Source: Yoonia sp.
GTDB lineage: Bacteria; Pseudomonadota; Alphaproteobacteria; Rhodobacterales; Rhodobacteraceae
Reading direction: 5' to 3'
Assembly (NCBI GenBank): GCA_029252195.1
Contig: JAQXBV010000013.1
Span: 21,673-85,672 of the forward strand
Length of the DNA: 64,000 nt
The notes beneath the pieces were generated by a model. That model was not told where the DNA came from. It was given only the letters and a program-made list of their open reading frames with translations, and did no database searches. Within the stretch, counting starts at the first letter, position 1. Each line of letters starts with the position of its first letter. The translations under genes and the position numbers were made by a program. This document shows, piece after piece, positions 54,768 to 64,000 of the stretch.

Positions 54768-55544
54768 TCACTCGACCCCAAGGACATCAGGCGTTTTCCA
54801 GCCCAGGTGCTGCCCGCCATCGACGGCTATCATTTGACCTGTGACAGCGACCGCATCAAGGAAATATCCCAGAGCGGCGGTGATATCTTGCGCATTCGCG
54901 CCCCGCCCCAGAACCGTTGCAGCGCGCTGATTGGCAAAGTGTTCGGCGCTCTGGCGATGCCCCTGCAAGGTCGGTCCCGGACCAATTCCATTGACCCGCA
55001 CATGGGGGGCCAAGGCTTGCGCTGCGGTCTGGGTCAGTGCCCAAAGCCCCATTTTGGCAATGGTATATGTCATGAACTCTGGCGTGAGCTTATGGATGCG
55101 CTGGTCGAGCATATTGATGACGAGCCCCTGCGCAATGGGCTCACCGTTTGCATCGGTCCCTGCACGCGGCGTTTGCGCGGCCAAAGCTTGCGTCAAGACA
55201 AACGGCGCGCGCAGGTTTGATTCAAGATGCCTGTCCCAACTTTTGCGGGTGGCGCTTGTGATCGTATCATATTCAAAAATAGACGCGTTATTGATCAGGC
55301 AGGTAATCGGGCCACCCAAAGCCTTGGCCGCTGCAGGGAGGAGCGCTTGGGTCTCTGCCTCGTCCAGCAAATCCGCCTGCAGAGCGACCGCGTGTCGCCC
55401 CATCGCCGTCAGCAGCCCAACCGTTTCGGCCGCACCTGCCTTAGAGGACGAATAATGCACGGCAACATCATAGCCACGCCCGCCCAAATAGAGCGCCATC
55501 GCTTGACCAAGCCTTGCGCCAGCCCCCGTGACCAACGCCCGCAT
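54768..55544 (-). CDS. SDR family oxidoreductase, pteridine reductase-like (FolM/PTR1 type)
   Basis: 258 residues from ATG 55544. The cofactor loop LVTGAGARLGQAMALYL carries the Arg of the pteridine reductase type (TGxxxRxG) rather than the usual SDR pattern; NNASIFEYDTI, the catalytic YTIAKMG and VRVNGIGPGPTL follow. FolM/PTR1 enzymes reduce dihydromonapterin or dihydrobiopterin. The assignment within SDRs is inference. Its start shares a base with the stop of the exchanger gene (TGATG). Confidence 0.8.
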   Translation of the reverse strand: MRALVTGAGARLGQAMALYLGGRGYDVAVHYSSSKAGAAETVGLLTAMGRHAVALQADLLDEAETQALLPAAAKALGGPITCLINNASIFEYDTITSATRKSWDRHLESNLRAPFVLTQALAAQTPRAGTDANGEPIAQGLVINMLDQRIHKLTPEFMTYTIAKMGLWALTQTAAQALAPHVRVNGIGPGPTLQGHRQSAEHFANQRAATVLGRGANAQDITAALGYFLDAVAVTGQMIAVDGGQHLGWKTPDVLGVE

Positions 55545-56482
55545 CAGGCCAGCACCACAACGAGATAGACGACATAAAGCGCGGTGAGCGCGATGCCCCA
55601 GATCCGCGTCACATCTTGTTTGAAGAACACGAAGGGGATCAGGATCGCAGAGGCCAAAGCCATGACCCAAAGATCAAACCGCAGGAATTGCGCGTCGATC
55701 GGGATATTCCCGACGAGACTTGCCACACCCATAATGCCGAGCAGGTTGAACATATTCGACCCGATGACATTGCCCAAAGCGACATCAGCCTGACGGCGCA
55801 GGGCCGCCATAACGGTCGTGGCGAGTTCGGGCAAAGAGGTGCCAATGGCGACAAGCGTCAGGCCAATCACGGTCTCTGATATGCCAAAATCAAGGGCGAT
55901 GCGCGTGGCCCCTTCCACAAGAAGGTTCGCGCCAAGCGGCAGTCCGATCAAACCTAATGCCAAGAAAAGTGCGATTTTCGGCCAACCGAGGGAGGGGTCC
56001 GCGCCTTCGATCTCTTCCTCATCAATACTGGCCTTGCGGTGCGCATTAGCGGCGCGGGCGGCATAAAACAGCATGGCTGCGAGGGCCGCCAGCAAGATAA
56101 CACCACTGACCCATGTGAGCGGACCCATAAAGCAAAGCAGGATGAACAGCGCCGTCGCTGCCATCATTTGCAGAAAACTGCCCCGCGTGTCGCACTCGCT
56201 GGTGTGCATCGTCGCAAGCAGCGCAGGAATGCCCAGCACGAGCAAAACGTTCGCCGTATTCGAGCCGACCACATTCCCCAAGGCCAAACCGGGCACGCCA
56301 TCCCAGATTGCTTGCAGCGAGATCAAGAGCTCTGGCGCAGATGTGCCGAAGGCCACGATTGTCAGCGAGACGATCAGCGCAGGCACGCCCAGTCTCAGCG
56401 ACAGGTTGACCGCGCCCTTCACAAGGCTATCGCCCGCAAGCAACAAAATCACCAAACCAACAACCGTATAGAGCCAATCCAT
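55544..56482 (-). CDS. Calcium/sodium antiporter (CaCA family, YrbG-like)
   Basis: 312 residues from ATG 56482 (AAGGAAGACCTTG upstream). Two inverted repeats of five helices each carry the alpha motifs LTIVAFGTSAPELLISLQA and LTLVAIGTSLPELATTVMA, with GNVVGSNTANVLLVLG and GNVIGSNMFNLLGIMG after them. This fits sodium/calcium exchangers of the inner membrane. Start and stop both overlap neighbours by one base. Confidence 0.93.
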   Translation of the reverse strand: MDWLYTVVGLVILLLAGDSLVKGAVNLSLRLGVPALIVSLTIVAFGTSAPELLISLQAIWDGVPGLALGNVVGSNTANVLLVLGIPALLATMHTSECDTRGSFLQMMAATALFILLCFMGPLTWVSGVILLAALAAMLFYAARAANAHRKASIDEEEIEGADPSLGWPKIALFLALGLIGLPLGANLLVEGATRIALDFGISETVIGLTLVAIGTSLPELATTVMAALRRQADVALGNVIGSNMFNLLGIMGVASLVGNIPIDAQFLRFDLWVMALASAILIPFVFFKQDVTRIWGIALTALYVVYLVVVLA

Positions 56483-56649
56483 CAAGGTCTTCCTTTTGAA
56501 CAGGCGCAAGGGCCTTTACCGATGCGGTAGCGCCCGCAGTTTTTACATTTGGCCGCCGCAAGGCGCGCTTGGCCCGGAAACTTCCATTTGCCGAACATCG
56601 CGAGGACAGCCATTCCGACGAGAAAGAGGGTGACGATCTTGATCAGCAT
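56482..56649 (-). CDS. Tiny membrane-anchored zinc-ribbon protein
   Basis: 55 residues. One N-terminal membrane helix (IKIVTLFLVGMAVLAMFG) is followed by the basic KWKFPGQARLAAAK and a short zinc knuckle CKNCGRYRIGKGPCACSKG with four cysteines (C-x2-C-x9-C-x-C). It sits directly after the S49 peptidase stop (TAGATG) and its own stop shares a base with the exchanger ATG, so it is fitted into the operon. I recall similar unnamed proteins in Rhodobacterales; function unknown. Confidence 0.8.
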   Translation of the reverse strand: MLIKIVTLFLVGMAVLAMFGKWKFPGQARLAAAKCKNCGRYRIGKGPCACSKGRP

Positions 56650-57444
56650 CTACAGCCCGAACCGCGCGAAGGCCGCGCGATCTTCGATGCTGCCTATTGC
56701 GTCGCCCATGATCCGGGCGCCGAAACGATCCAGCAACGAGCGGCGTACATCATAGCGGCGAAATCTGACCTTATCGCCAAAGCGCGCTTTCATCACAGGC
56801 ACGATGTGACCGATCCCGTCTGCGAGACCTTGTTCGACCCCCTTTTGGCCAATGAAGACCTCGCCTGTAAACAGATCGGGGTTATCAGCCAACTTCGTGC
56901 CACGGCGCGCCTTCACATAAGCGATGAAATTCTCGTGGATATTGTCAAGCCAGCCCTTAAGCCGTTTCACATCTGCGGGATTTTCGGCCTTGAACGGGTC
57001 CAACATCGACTTTGATTTGCCCGCCGTATGCACGCGCCGCTCGACCCCGTATTGGCCGATCAGCTCTTGCAGACCGAAGCCCGCGCTGATCACACCGATA
57101 GAGCCCGTGATAGAGCAGTCATCGACGAAGATCTCATCCGCAGCACAAGCCAGCCAATAGCCACCCGACGCCGCGACATCTTCGACAAAGGCGAAAACGG
57201 GGATCTTTTTCTCATCGGCCAAACGCCGAATACGCGCCGCAATCAGCGACGATTGCACGGGGCTGCCCCCGGGGCAGTTGATCTCAAGAGCGACCGCCGC
57301 TGGTTTGCCCTTGCGAAAGGCCTTTTCGATGACAGGCGCGAGGCTGGGGTTATCCAGTCCGCGCGCACTATTCGCAATCTGCCCTTGCAGCCGAATGACG
57401 GCAACGAAGGGATCAGAATTTAGAAAGGGGATATAATTTTTCAT
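56650..57444 (-). CDS. S49 family peptidase (SppA/SohB-like)
   Basis: 264 residues. The catalytic Ser is in DVAASGGYWLACAADEI (about 95-111) and the general-base Lys in HTAGKSKSMLDPF (about 145-157), with the family motif INCPGGSP upstream and TGSIGVI between. No signal peptide or membrane helix is seen, unlike SppA. It probably cleaves signal peptide remnants or membrane peptides, by family. First gene of the short coupled set with the zinc-ribbon and exchanger genes. Confidence 0.9.
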   Translation of the reverse strand: MKNYIPFLNSDPFVAVIRLQGQIANSARGLDNPSLAPVIEKAFRKGKPAAVALEINCPGGSPVQSSLIAARIRRLADEKKIPVFAFVEDVAASGGYWLACAADEIFVDDCSITGSIGVISAGFGLQELIGQYGVERRVHTAGKSKSMLDPFKAENPADVKRLKGWLDNIHENFIAYVKARRGTKLADNPDLFTGEVFIGQKGVEQGLADGIGHIVPVMKARFGDKVRFRRYDVRRSLLDRFGARIMGDAIGSIEDRAAFARFGL

Positions 57445-57484
57445 ATATTACCATCTAGGTCCGAGGGGCAGGCGTCGCAAGGCG

Positions 57485-58242
<758 letters not shown>

Positions 58243-58246
<4 letters not shown>

Positions 58247-59169
58247 GCTGTTTCCTTCACCAGACCGACGAAGATATCTTCGAGGCTGCTTTGCTGTGTC
58301 TTCATATCGGCCATTTGCAGGCCCGCTTTTTGCAGGTCGTTGAGCAGCGTGGTGATGCCCGTGCGCTCGCCTTTGGTGTCATAGGTGTAAATCAGGCTCA
58401 TGCCGTCTTCGCCGATTTCCAACCCGTAGGATTTGAGCTGGGCGGGGACGTCGGTCACGGCGGATTGCAATTCGACAACCAGTTGTTTTTTGCCCATCTG
58501 CGTCATGAGATCTGCCTTGTCTTGGATCAGTAGGATTTCCCCCTTCGAGATCACGCCGACACGGTCCGCGATGGCTTCGGCCTCTTCGATATAGTGCGTT
58601 GTCAGAATGATCGTGACACCTGCCGCCTTCAGATCGGCGACAACCGCCCACATATCCTTGCGCAACTCCACGTCGACACCCGCCGTCGGCTCGTCGAGGA
58701 ACAAGACACGCGGTTCGTGGGACAACGCCTTGGCGATCAAAACCCGCCGCTTCATGCCGCCAGACAGCGTCATGATCTTGCTGTTCTTTTTGTCAAAAAG
58801 TGAAAGCTGCTTGAGGATTTTGTCCAAATATGCGTCGTTGCGCGGCTTGCCAAACAGCCCCCGCGAAAAGCGGACGGAGTTGATGACGGTCTCGAAAGGC
58901 TCCAGATTGATCTCTTGCGGAACCAACCCAATGAGGCTGCGCGCGGCGCGGAATTCTGTGCCGATGTCATGCCCGCCCACGGTCACTGTACCAGAGGTCG
59001 GCACAGTGATCCCGCAGATGGTCGAGATCAGCGTGGTTTTGCCCGCACCGTTCGGGCCCAAGAGAGCGAGGATTTCGCCCTCTTCGATTTCGATGTTGAC
59101 GGATTTGAGCGCCTCAAACCCCGTGCCATAGGCTTTGCGCAAATTGCGCACCGATACGATTGACGACAT
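58243..59169 (-). CDS. ABC transporter ATP-binding protein (YadG-like)
   Basis: 308 residues from ATG 59169. Walker [13 protein letters not shown] (about 35-46), signature LSGGMKRRV, Walker [14 protein letters not shown] and switch His in [10 protein letters not shown] are all complete. The C-terminal 90 residues ([12 protein letters not shown]) are the extension usual in ABC-2 exporter ATPases. It energises the permease at 57485-58246. Confidence 0.94.
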
Positions 59170-59230
59170 GTTGATCCCTTTGCGTGTTCCTGCGAACCTA
59201 GCTCTGCGATCATGAAAGTAAAAGAGGGCC

Positions 59231-60202
59231 TCAGGCCATCCGCAGCGCCATATCGAGCATCCGGCACGAAAAGCCCCATTCGTTGTCATACCAGCCGAAG
59301 ACGCGGAGCAAGCCTTGGGCCGTCACGCGGGTTTCGGGGAGCGAGACGATCAGGCTCTCGGGGCGCGCGCGCAGGTCCGACGACACCAGCGGCTTGTTCG
59401 TGCAGCCGATGATCGGGGTCGGTTTGGACAAAGCGTCGATCACCTGATCGCGGGTCACGTCGGTCTGCAATGTCACGGTCAGATCAACCGCAGAGACCGA
59501 GGCCACGGGCACCCGCACCGCCGCCCCTTCGATCCGCCCCGCAAGATCAGGCAGAACGTGATCGAGCAGACGCATCGCACTTGTGGTGGTGGGCACCATC
59601 GACAAGGCGGCAGCGCGACTGCGCATCATATCGCCGCGCGGCGCGTCAATCGTGGGCTGGCTGCCCGTGTAGCAATGGATCGTCGTCATCCACCCCGCCT
59701 TCACACCCCACGCATTGTCGAGCAGGCGGACAAGCGGTGCCAAAGCGTTGGTCGTGCAAGAGGCGTTGGAGATGATCTGCTGATCGGCAAGCTCTGCTTC
59801 GTTTGCGCCAATCACAATCGTGGCGTCCGCCGCATCAGACGGACCCGAAATCAGCACGCGACGCGCGCCAGCCTTAAGCGGGCGTTCGGCCACATCGCGC
59901 CCGTCGGCCTTGCCCGTGCATTCCATCACGAGATCAACGCCAGACAGATCAAGTGTGCTCGCATCAAAGGTTTGGAAGATCGGGATCGCGTGGCCGTTCA
60001 CATAGAGCGTCTTGCCCTCCAGACCCACCGCGCCCGCGAATGGCCCAAACACGCTGTCATATTCGAACAGGTGCGCGCAAAGATCCGCCTCGGCTATGTC
60101 GTTGATCCCGACAATCTCCACCTCGGGCCAGCCGCCTTGTGCCCATGCCCGCAACACCGTGCGGCCAATGCGGCCAAACCCATTGATAACGACCCGTGTC
60201 AT
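59231..60202 (-). CDS. gap: Type I glyceraldehyde-3-phosphate dehydrogenase
   Basis: 323 residues from ATG 60202. NAD motif INGFGRIGRTVLRAW (6-20), catalytic Cys149 in SNASCTTNALAP and His176 in TTIHCYTGSQ. The length is slightly below the usual 330-335. Alphaproteobacteria often carry several gap genes, so this need not be the main glycolytic one; the coenzyme preference is not evident. Its start overlaps the stop of the CMD gene (ATGA). Confidence 0.93.
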   Translation of the reverse strand: MTRVVINGFGRIGRTVLRAWAQGGWPEVEIVGINDIAEADLCAHLFEYDSVFGPFAGAVGLEGKTLYVNGHAIPIFQTFDASTLDLSGVDLVMECTGKADGRDVAERPLKAGARRVLISGPSDAADATIVIGANEAELADQQIISNASCTTNALAPLVRLLDNAWGVKAGWMTTIHCYTGSQPTIDAPRGDMMRSRAAALSMVPTTTSAMRLLDHVLPDLAGRIEGAAVRVPVASVSAVDLTVTLQTDVTRDQVIDALSKPTPIIGCTNKPLVSSDLRARPESLIVSLPETRVTAQGLLRVFGWYDNEWGFSCRMLDMALRMA

Positions 60203-60588
60203 AACTCGCCAGCGTCTTCCAAAACCTTGCGCGCCGCGCGGAAACACTCAAGCGCCTGCGGCACGCCACAATAGATCGCAACCACATGGATGATTGCGCG
60301 GATTTCGTCCTTGGTCACGCCATTGTTGAGCGCCCCTTTGCAATGCAATTCCCACTCGTGCATTTTGCCCAGCGCGCCAAGCATTGACAGGTTCATCATC
60401 GAACGGGTCTTTGCGTCGATAGCGTCGTCGCCCCAGCCAAAGCCCCAGCACCACGCTGTCATCGCCTCTTGGAACGGACGGGTGAACTCATCGGCCGCCG
60501 CGAGGTTCTTGTCGACATACTCTGCGCCCAGCGTGGCCCGCCGCTGTTCCAATCCCTTGAGGAAAAGGTCTTCATCAAAACTGCCCAT
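60199..60588 (-). CDS. Carboxymuconolactone decarboxylase family protein
   Basis: 129 residues from ATG 60588 (AGGAGCAAATGAC upstream). It has the CMD domain of PcaC: AKTRSMMNLSMLGALGKMHE, LHCKGALNNGVTKDEIRAII and HVVAIYCGVPQALE. It lacks the CxxC of AhpD, so a PcaC-like lactone decarboxylase or related activity is more likely than peroxidase function. No other protocatechuate pathway genes are in the window, so the substrate is open. Confidence 0.85.
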   Translation of the reverse strand: MGSFDEDLFLKGLEQRRATLGAEYVDKNLAAADEFTRPFQEAMTAWCWGFGWGDDAIDAKTRSMMNLSMLGALGKMHEWELHCKGALNNGVTKDEIRAIIHVVAIYCGVPQALECFRAARKVLEDAGEL

Positions 60589-60719
60589 GTCATTTGCTCC
60601 TATTCGCCGCTTTTCCAAAACCTGCATCAGCCATGCGGAAATGGCCACAGACAATTTACGTGGACAATCACCATTCTCATCTGGTCCGCTTGGGTCACCG
60701 ATTGCCTCTGGCACCAGAC

Positions 60720-60741
60720 ACCTACCTAGTGGTAGGTAGGT
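60720..60741. promoter_or_regulatory. Operator: 22-bp perfect palindrome, probable TetR site
   Basis: ACCTACCTA-GTGG-TAGGTAGGT: two perfect 9-base arms around a 4-base centre, 29 bases before the cupin ATG, in the divergent spacer with the CMD gene. TAGGTAGG-type palindromes of this size are common TetR-family operators, and a TetR gene is the last gene of the downstream operon. Confidence 0.8.
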
Positions 60742-60769
60742 ACAACGCAGTCGGTCTGAGGGGACGAAG

Positions 60770-61438
60770 ATGGAATTGAACGCAGCATTTGACCAACGGG
60801 TCCTTATCCACTCGGACCAACTGGAATGGATCGCCTCGCCGATGGCAGGTGTTGACCGCCGCATGCTTGACCGTATTGGCGCAGAGGTTGCGCGCGCCAC
60901 AACGATTGTGCGCTACGCCGAAGGCAGCCGGTTCTCGGAGCACACCCATAGTGGCGGCGAGGAATTCATTGTTCTGGAGGGTATCTTTCAGGACGAGCAC
61001 GGAGATTACCCTGCGGGCACCTACGTCCGCAATCCGCCAACAACGGCACATACACCGCGGTCCGAAATGGGCTGCACAATCTTTGTCAAGCTTTGGCAAT
61101 TTGACCCTGCCGACCCCAATCAATTTCGCAAGACCATGGCCGACGAACTGTCGCCCTGTGTCGCGGGCGTTGCCTCGGCGCTGCTGCACAAGGACGCACA
61201 TGAAACGGTCACCTATCACCACATGGACGCAGGGGCGACTTTGACCAATGGCGGAGGTGGCGGGATCGAAATGTTGGTCATCAACGGGTCGGTTCTGGAC
61301 AGCGGCGAAATGCTTGGGCAGGGTGCATGGCTACGCTTGCCGGAGGGTGCGCCATTGCAGGTAACGGCGGGGCCTGCGGGTGCCAAGGTCTGGATCAAAA
61401 CCGGCCATTTACGCCATGCGAAGGCGCCCGCAGCTTGA
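60770..61438 (+). CDS. Cupin protein (ChrR-like double cupin)
   Basis: 222 residues. The first cupin holds the metal site [17 protein letters not shown] (about 54-70) with the second motif [15 protein letters not shown]; a second, weaker cupin runs from about 130 to the end. This architecture resembles the anti-sigma cupin ChrR C-terminal part, but no zinc-binding anti-sigma domain or sigma factor is next to it. First gene of a three-gene TetR-controlled operon; its stop overlaps the next start (TTGA). Confidence 0.85.
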   Translation: MELNAAFDQRVLIHSDQLEWIASPMAGVDRRMLDRIGAEVARATTIVRYAEGSRFSEHTHSGGEEFIVLEGIFQDEHGDYPAGTYVRNPPTTAHTPRSEMGCTIFVKLWQFDPADPNQFRKTMADELSPCVAGVASALLHKDAHETVTYHHMDAGATLTNGGGGGIEMLVINGSVLDSGEMLGQGAWLRLPEGAPLQVTAGPAGAKVWIKTGHLRHAKAPAA

Positions 61439-62514
61439 CACAAATCCGCAGTGTAAAGACGCTCATCATCGGTGGCGGACTGTCTGGCCTTGCCTTGGCG
61501 AATTTGCTGGAGGCCAAGGGGCATGACTATTTTCTGGTCGAGGCCCGTGATCGTTTTGGCGGGCGGATCAAAACAGAAAGCGTTGACCGTGGGTATTTTG
61601 ACGTCGGCCCTGCTTGGTTCTGGGACGGCCAGCCGCGCATGGCCCGCCTTGTCACCCACTTAGATCTCGCGGTGTTCGAACAACACGCTGACGGCATCCT
61701 GATGCATGAAGACGAGAGCGGTCAGGTCCATCGCAGTCGCGGTTTTGCGTCGATGCAAGGTTCTTACAGAGTACTGGGCGGGCTTGCGGGCCTGACCGAC
61801 GGGCTAGCCCATCGCCTGCCCGACCTGCGCAAGCAAACGAACGCGCCTGTTACGAGCCTTTTGAAAGACGGCCACAAGATCGTCGCGACACTTGCGTCGG
61901 GGGTACAGGTGCAGGCCGACAACGTTGTTCTTGCACTGCCCCCGCGCCTCGCAGCGCAGATCGCATATACGCCCGCGCTCGCCGATCAAACGCGCCAAGC
62001 CATGCAAAACGTTCCAACCTGGATGGCAGGGCAGGCCAAGGCCGTTGCGGTTTACGACACGCCGTTTTGGCGCGAGCAGGGTTTGTCAGGCGATGCGTCC
62101 AGCCGCTTTGGCCCGATGGTCGAAGTCCATGATGCCTCGCCCGCTCAGGGCGGACCGTTTGCTCTTTTCGGTTTCATTGGCGTTCCGCCGCAGGGGCGTC
62201 GCGAAGCGGCCGCCTTGCGCACTCAACTTCTGGCACAGCTTGGCCGCTTGTTTGGCCCGCAGGCTGCCGCCCCAATGCAATTGATCGTCAAGGATTGGGC
62301 GCGCGATCTGTTCACAGCCACACAGGCCGATCAAGCGCCACTCTATGCCCATCCGACCTATCATCTGCCCAGCGCTATGACGGGGCTTTGGGAAGGGAGG
62401 GTGCACTTTGCTGGCACGGAAGTTGCGCCGCAATTTGGCGGCTATCTGGAAGGCGCATTGGAAGCGGCGGACACCGCATTTGCGGCGCTCACCACAGGAG
62501 GTCGCCCGCGTTGA
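61435..62514 (+). CDS. FAD-dependent amine oxidase-like oxidoreductase
   Basis: 359 residues from a TTG at 61435 that overlaps the cupin stop; no in-frame ATG or GTG precedes the FAD loop, so TTG is the likely start (GAAGG about ten bases upstream). The Rossmann motif [17 protein letters not shown], the [14 protein letters not shown] strand typical of monoamine oxidases and the C-terminal [23 protein letters not shown] motif are all present. The substrate is unknown. Overlaps the TetR start by 4 bases. Confidence 0.85.
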   Translation: MTQIRSVKTLIIGGGLSGLALANLLEAKGHDYFLVEARDRFGGRIKTESVDRGYFDVGPAWFWDGQPRMARLVTHLDLAVFEQHADGILMHEDESGQVHRSRGFASMQGSYRVLGGLAGLTDGLAHRLPDLRKQTNAPVTSLLKDGHKIVATLASGVQVQADNVVLALPPRLAAQIAYTPALADQTRQAMQNVPTWMAGQAKAVAVYDTPFWREQGLSGDASSRFGPMVEVHDASPAQGGPFALFGFIGVPPQGRREAAALRTQLLAQLGRLFGPQAAAPMQLIVKDWARDLFTATQADQAPLYAHPTYHLPSAMTGLWEGRVHFAGTEVAPQFGGYLEGALEAADTAFAALTTGGRPR

Positions 62515-63074
62515 CCGACACTAAAACCGCCCTGTTAGACTCTGCAGAGCGTGCGGCCCGCACGCGCGGTATTGATGGCTTCAGCTTTGCCGATCTGTCT
62601 CTTGAAGTCGGTATCCGCAAGCCAAGCATTCACTATCATTTCGCGACAAAGGGCACGCTGACCTTGGCGCTGGTCCAGCGTTACCGCATACAAATGGATG
62701 TGGCCTGCGTGGACATTGATAGCGCTAATCCGACAGGCGGTGCGCGTATTGCGGCCTTGGTCGCTGTGTATCGTCAGGCGCTTAACGGTGGCACCAGCCT
62801 TTGCCTTTGCGTCGCGCTTTCTGCCAGTCGCGAAAGCCTGCCTGCCGAGGTCATCACGCAGATCGGCCTTTACCGACAGACAATGATCACTTGGCTCGTA
62901 GATGCCTTTGCGGCGGGCCAGTCAGACGGCAGCATCACGGACCTGCGCGCACCCCAAGACGAGGCGCCTGCGACCCTCTCACTGCTAGAGGGCGCACAAC
63001 TAAGCGCGCGCGCGGCGGAAGACGTGGCAATATTTGACGCCGCGACCCGCTTGCTTTTGGCGCGCGTTTCCTAG
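62511..63074 (+). CDS. TetR family transcriptional regulator
   Basis: 187 residues from a TTG (AGGAGG 9 bases upstream) overlapping the oxidase stop. The DNA-binding part reads LDSAERAARTRGIDGFSFAD, then LSLEVGIRKPSIHYHFATKG, a normal TetR helix-turn-helix. The C-terminal ligand domain is unremarkable. It likely represses its own operon through the palindrome at 60720-60741; the inducer may be the oxidase substrate. Its stop overlaps that of the convergent gene (CTAG). Confidence 0.9.
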   Translation: MTDTKTALLDSAERAARTRGIDGFSFADLSLEVGIRKPSIHYHFATKGTLTLALVQRYRIQMDVACVDIDSANPTGGARIAALVAVYRQALNGGTSLCLCVALSASRESLPAEVITQIGLYRQTMITWLVDAFAAGQSDGSITDLRAPQDEAPATLSLLEGAQLSARAAEDVAIFDAATRLLLARVS

Positions 63075-64000
63075 CCAAGATTGCCAAGCTTGACGACCCG
63101 TCCGGTTGCCGCACTTTCCTGCGCTGCCAGCCCCATGGCCACGGCCCTCCACCCGTCATCGAGACTAACATCGGGGTGCGTGCGCTCGCCCCTCACCAAC
63201 GCCAAGAACCCCTCGTGCTGATAAAAGGTCGAGCCGTTGTGATCGCCTGCCGCCAGTAGCGTCGGATCAACAGGAAACTCGCGCACAATTGGCCCCTTGG
63301 GGTCACGCGGGCTGGTGATGACCTGCGGGATCGGGGCGTCACCCAAATGCGCGGGCCAGAACCGACCGGGACCGGGGACAAGTGCTTCTATCTTGCCGCT
63401 TGGCCCCATCGCGGAAATCTCTTCCTGATAACGCGCACCCTCGGCAAACATGCACAGCTCCAGCATCGCCCGCATCCCGTTCGCGAAATCGACAATGACA
63501 TAGCCGTTGTCCCAAATGTCCGAGGTCTGCCCGTCGTAAACTTCGTCCAAATGGTTCACGCTCTGGCCGGCACTCGCCATGATCTGCACCGGTTCGGATT
63601 TCGTGAGTAGGCGCATCAGGTCAAAGAAATGGCAGCATTTCTCGACAAAGGTGCCGCCCGATTTCGCGTTAAATCGGTTCCAGTCACCGACCTTGCGCAG
63701 AAACGGAAAGCGGTGCTCGCGGATGGTCAGCATTTTGATGCCGCCCGTCGCCGCCTCGACGGCCTCGCGTAATGCGGCAACGGGCGGCATATAGCGATAC
63801 TCCATCGCGACCCAAACGGGGCAAGGATAGCTGTCGCGAAACGCTTTGGCGCGTGGGGCGTCGGCGGGATCGGTGAACAGTGGCTTTTCCACCAAAATCG
63901 GCAAAGGCCGCGTTTTCGCGATCAGATCAAGCTGATCCATGTGACAGAAATTCGGGCTGACGATGACAAGGCAATCGAGTTCGGGGGCGGCGAGCAAGGC
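63071..64000 (-). CDS. Gfo/Idh/MocA family oxidoreductase, C-terminal 309 residues
   Basis: The gene continues past the right edge; the NAD-binding N terminus is missing. Visible features: CLVIVSPNFCHMDQLD, the conserved LVEKPLFTDPAD (E-K-P motif), AMEYRYMPPVAA, and the dimerisation-domain strands FVEKCCHFFDLMRLL with the His of the family. These enzymes are NAD(P)-dependent sugar or inositol dehydrogenases. Substrate unknown. Confidence 0.88.
   Translation of the reverse strand, partial: ALLAAPELDCLVIVSPNFCHMDQLDLIAKTRPLPILVEKPLFTDPADAPRAKAFRDSYPCPVWVAMEYRYMPPVAALREAVEAATGGIKMLTIREHRFPFLRKVGDWNRFNAKSGGTFVEKCCHFFDLMRLLTKSEPVQIMASAGQSVNHLDEVYDGQTSDIWDNGYVIVDFANGMRAMLELCMFAEGARYQEEISAMGPSGKIEALVPGPGRFWPAHLGDAPIPQVITSPRDPKGPIVREFPVDPTLLAAGDHNGSTFYQHEGFLALVRGERTHPDVSLDDGWRAVAMGLAAQESAATGRVVKLGNLG

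Overview
The window is an ordinary-looking piece of alphaproteobacterial chromosome, most likely from a member of the Rhodobacteraceae/Roseobacter group. The evidence is the set of protein families (a RHOD-LysM pair after folC, a GntR-TRAP-MatAB malonate locus, phaAB with a divergently read tag/moaE block, a decaprenyl/octaprenyl synthase next to a DUF2007 gene and a TrmN6-like methylase), moderately high GC, and very tight gene packing with frequent 4-nt ATGA/GTGA/TTGA start-stop overlaps. I saw no rRNA, tRNA, CRISPR array, insertion sequence, integrase or phage gene.

Layout. 1-7.4 kb: end of a peroxiredoxin gene, a flavin reductase, rsmD, map, sfsA, a CinA-like protein, an acetyltransferase, an AhpD-like protein, an OmpA-domain protein and a diguanylate cyclase. 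7.5-15.3 kb (all minus strand): a broken LysR gene, an AEC carrier, 2,4-dienoyl-CoA reductase, three poorly known genes and ilvD. 15.4-22.4 kb (plus): CPBP protease, accD, a small membrane protein, folC, then two tandem copies of a 'Cys-less rhodanese + membrane LysM protein' unit, the first visibly damaged, separated by a highly structured intergenic stretch. 22.4-26 kb: zapE, an MFS carrier, a second diguanylate cyclase. 26-33 kb: a nine-gene minus-strand directon from greA to an alpha/beta hydrolase that includes fghA, ornithine-cyclodeaminase-like and phytanoyl-CoA-dioxygenase-like genes. 33.2-42.4 kb: ETF-quinone oxidoreductase, then the malonate module matR / matPQM-matA-matB and a quinone reductase. 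42.6-47.5 kb: TPR protein, ispE, polyprenyl diphosphate synthase, DUF2007, TrmN6-like and DUF465 proteins. 47.5-50.5 kb: phaB, phaA and a degenerate EAL protein. 50.6-60.6 kb: tag, then moaE-moaD-pgsA, uvrC, a pteridine-reductase-like SDR, a Na/Ca exchanger, a tiny zinc-ribbon protein, an S49 peptidase, an ABC-2 exporter, gap and a CMD protein. 60.7-64 kb: a TetR-controlled cupin/flavin oxidase operon with a clear 22-bp operator, then the end of a Gfo/Idh/MocA oxidoreductase.

How it works together: the clearest functional units are malonate uptake and conversion to acetyl-CoA (with fatty acid precursor enzyme AccD elsewhere in the window), PHB precursor synthesis by PhaA/PhaB, molybdopterin synthase MoaDE, and two active-looking diguanylate cyclases beside an EAL protein that has lost catalytic residues. 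The most unusual part is the duplicated rhodanese-LysM locus at 19.0-22.4 kb. I did not find a convincing wholly new defence or mobile system here.
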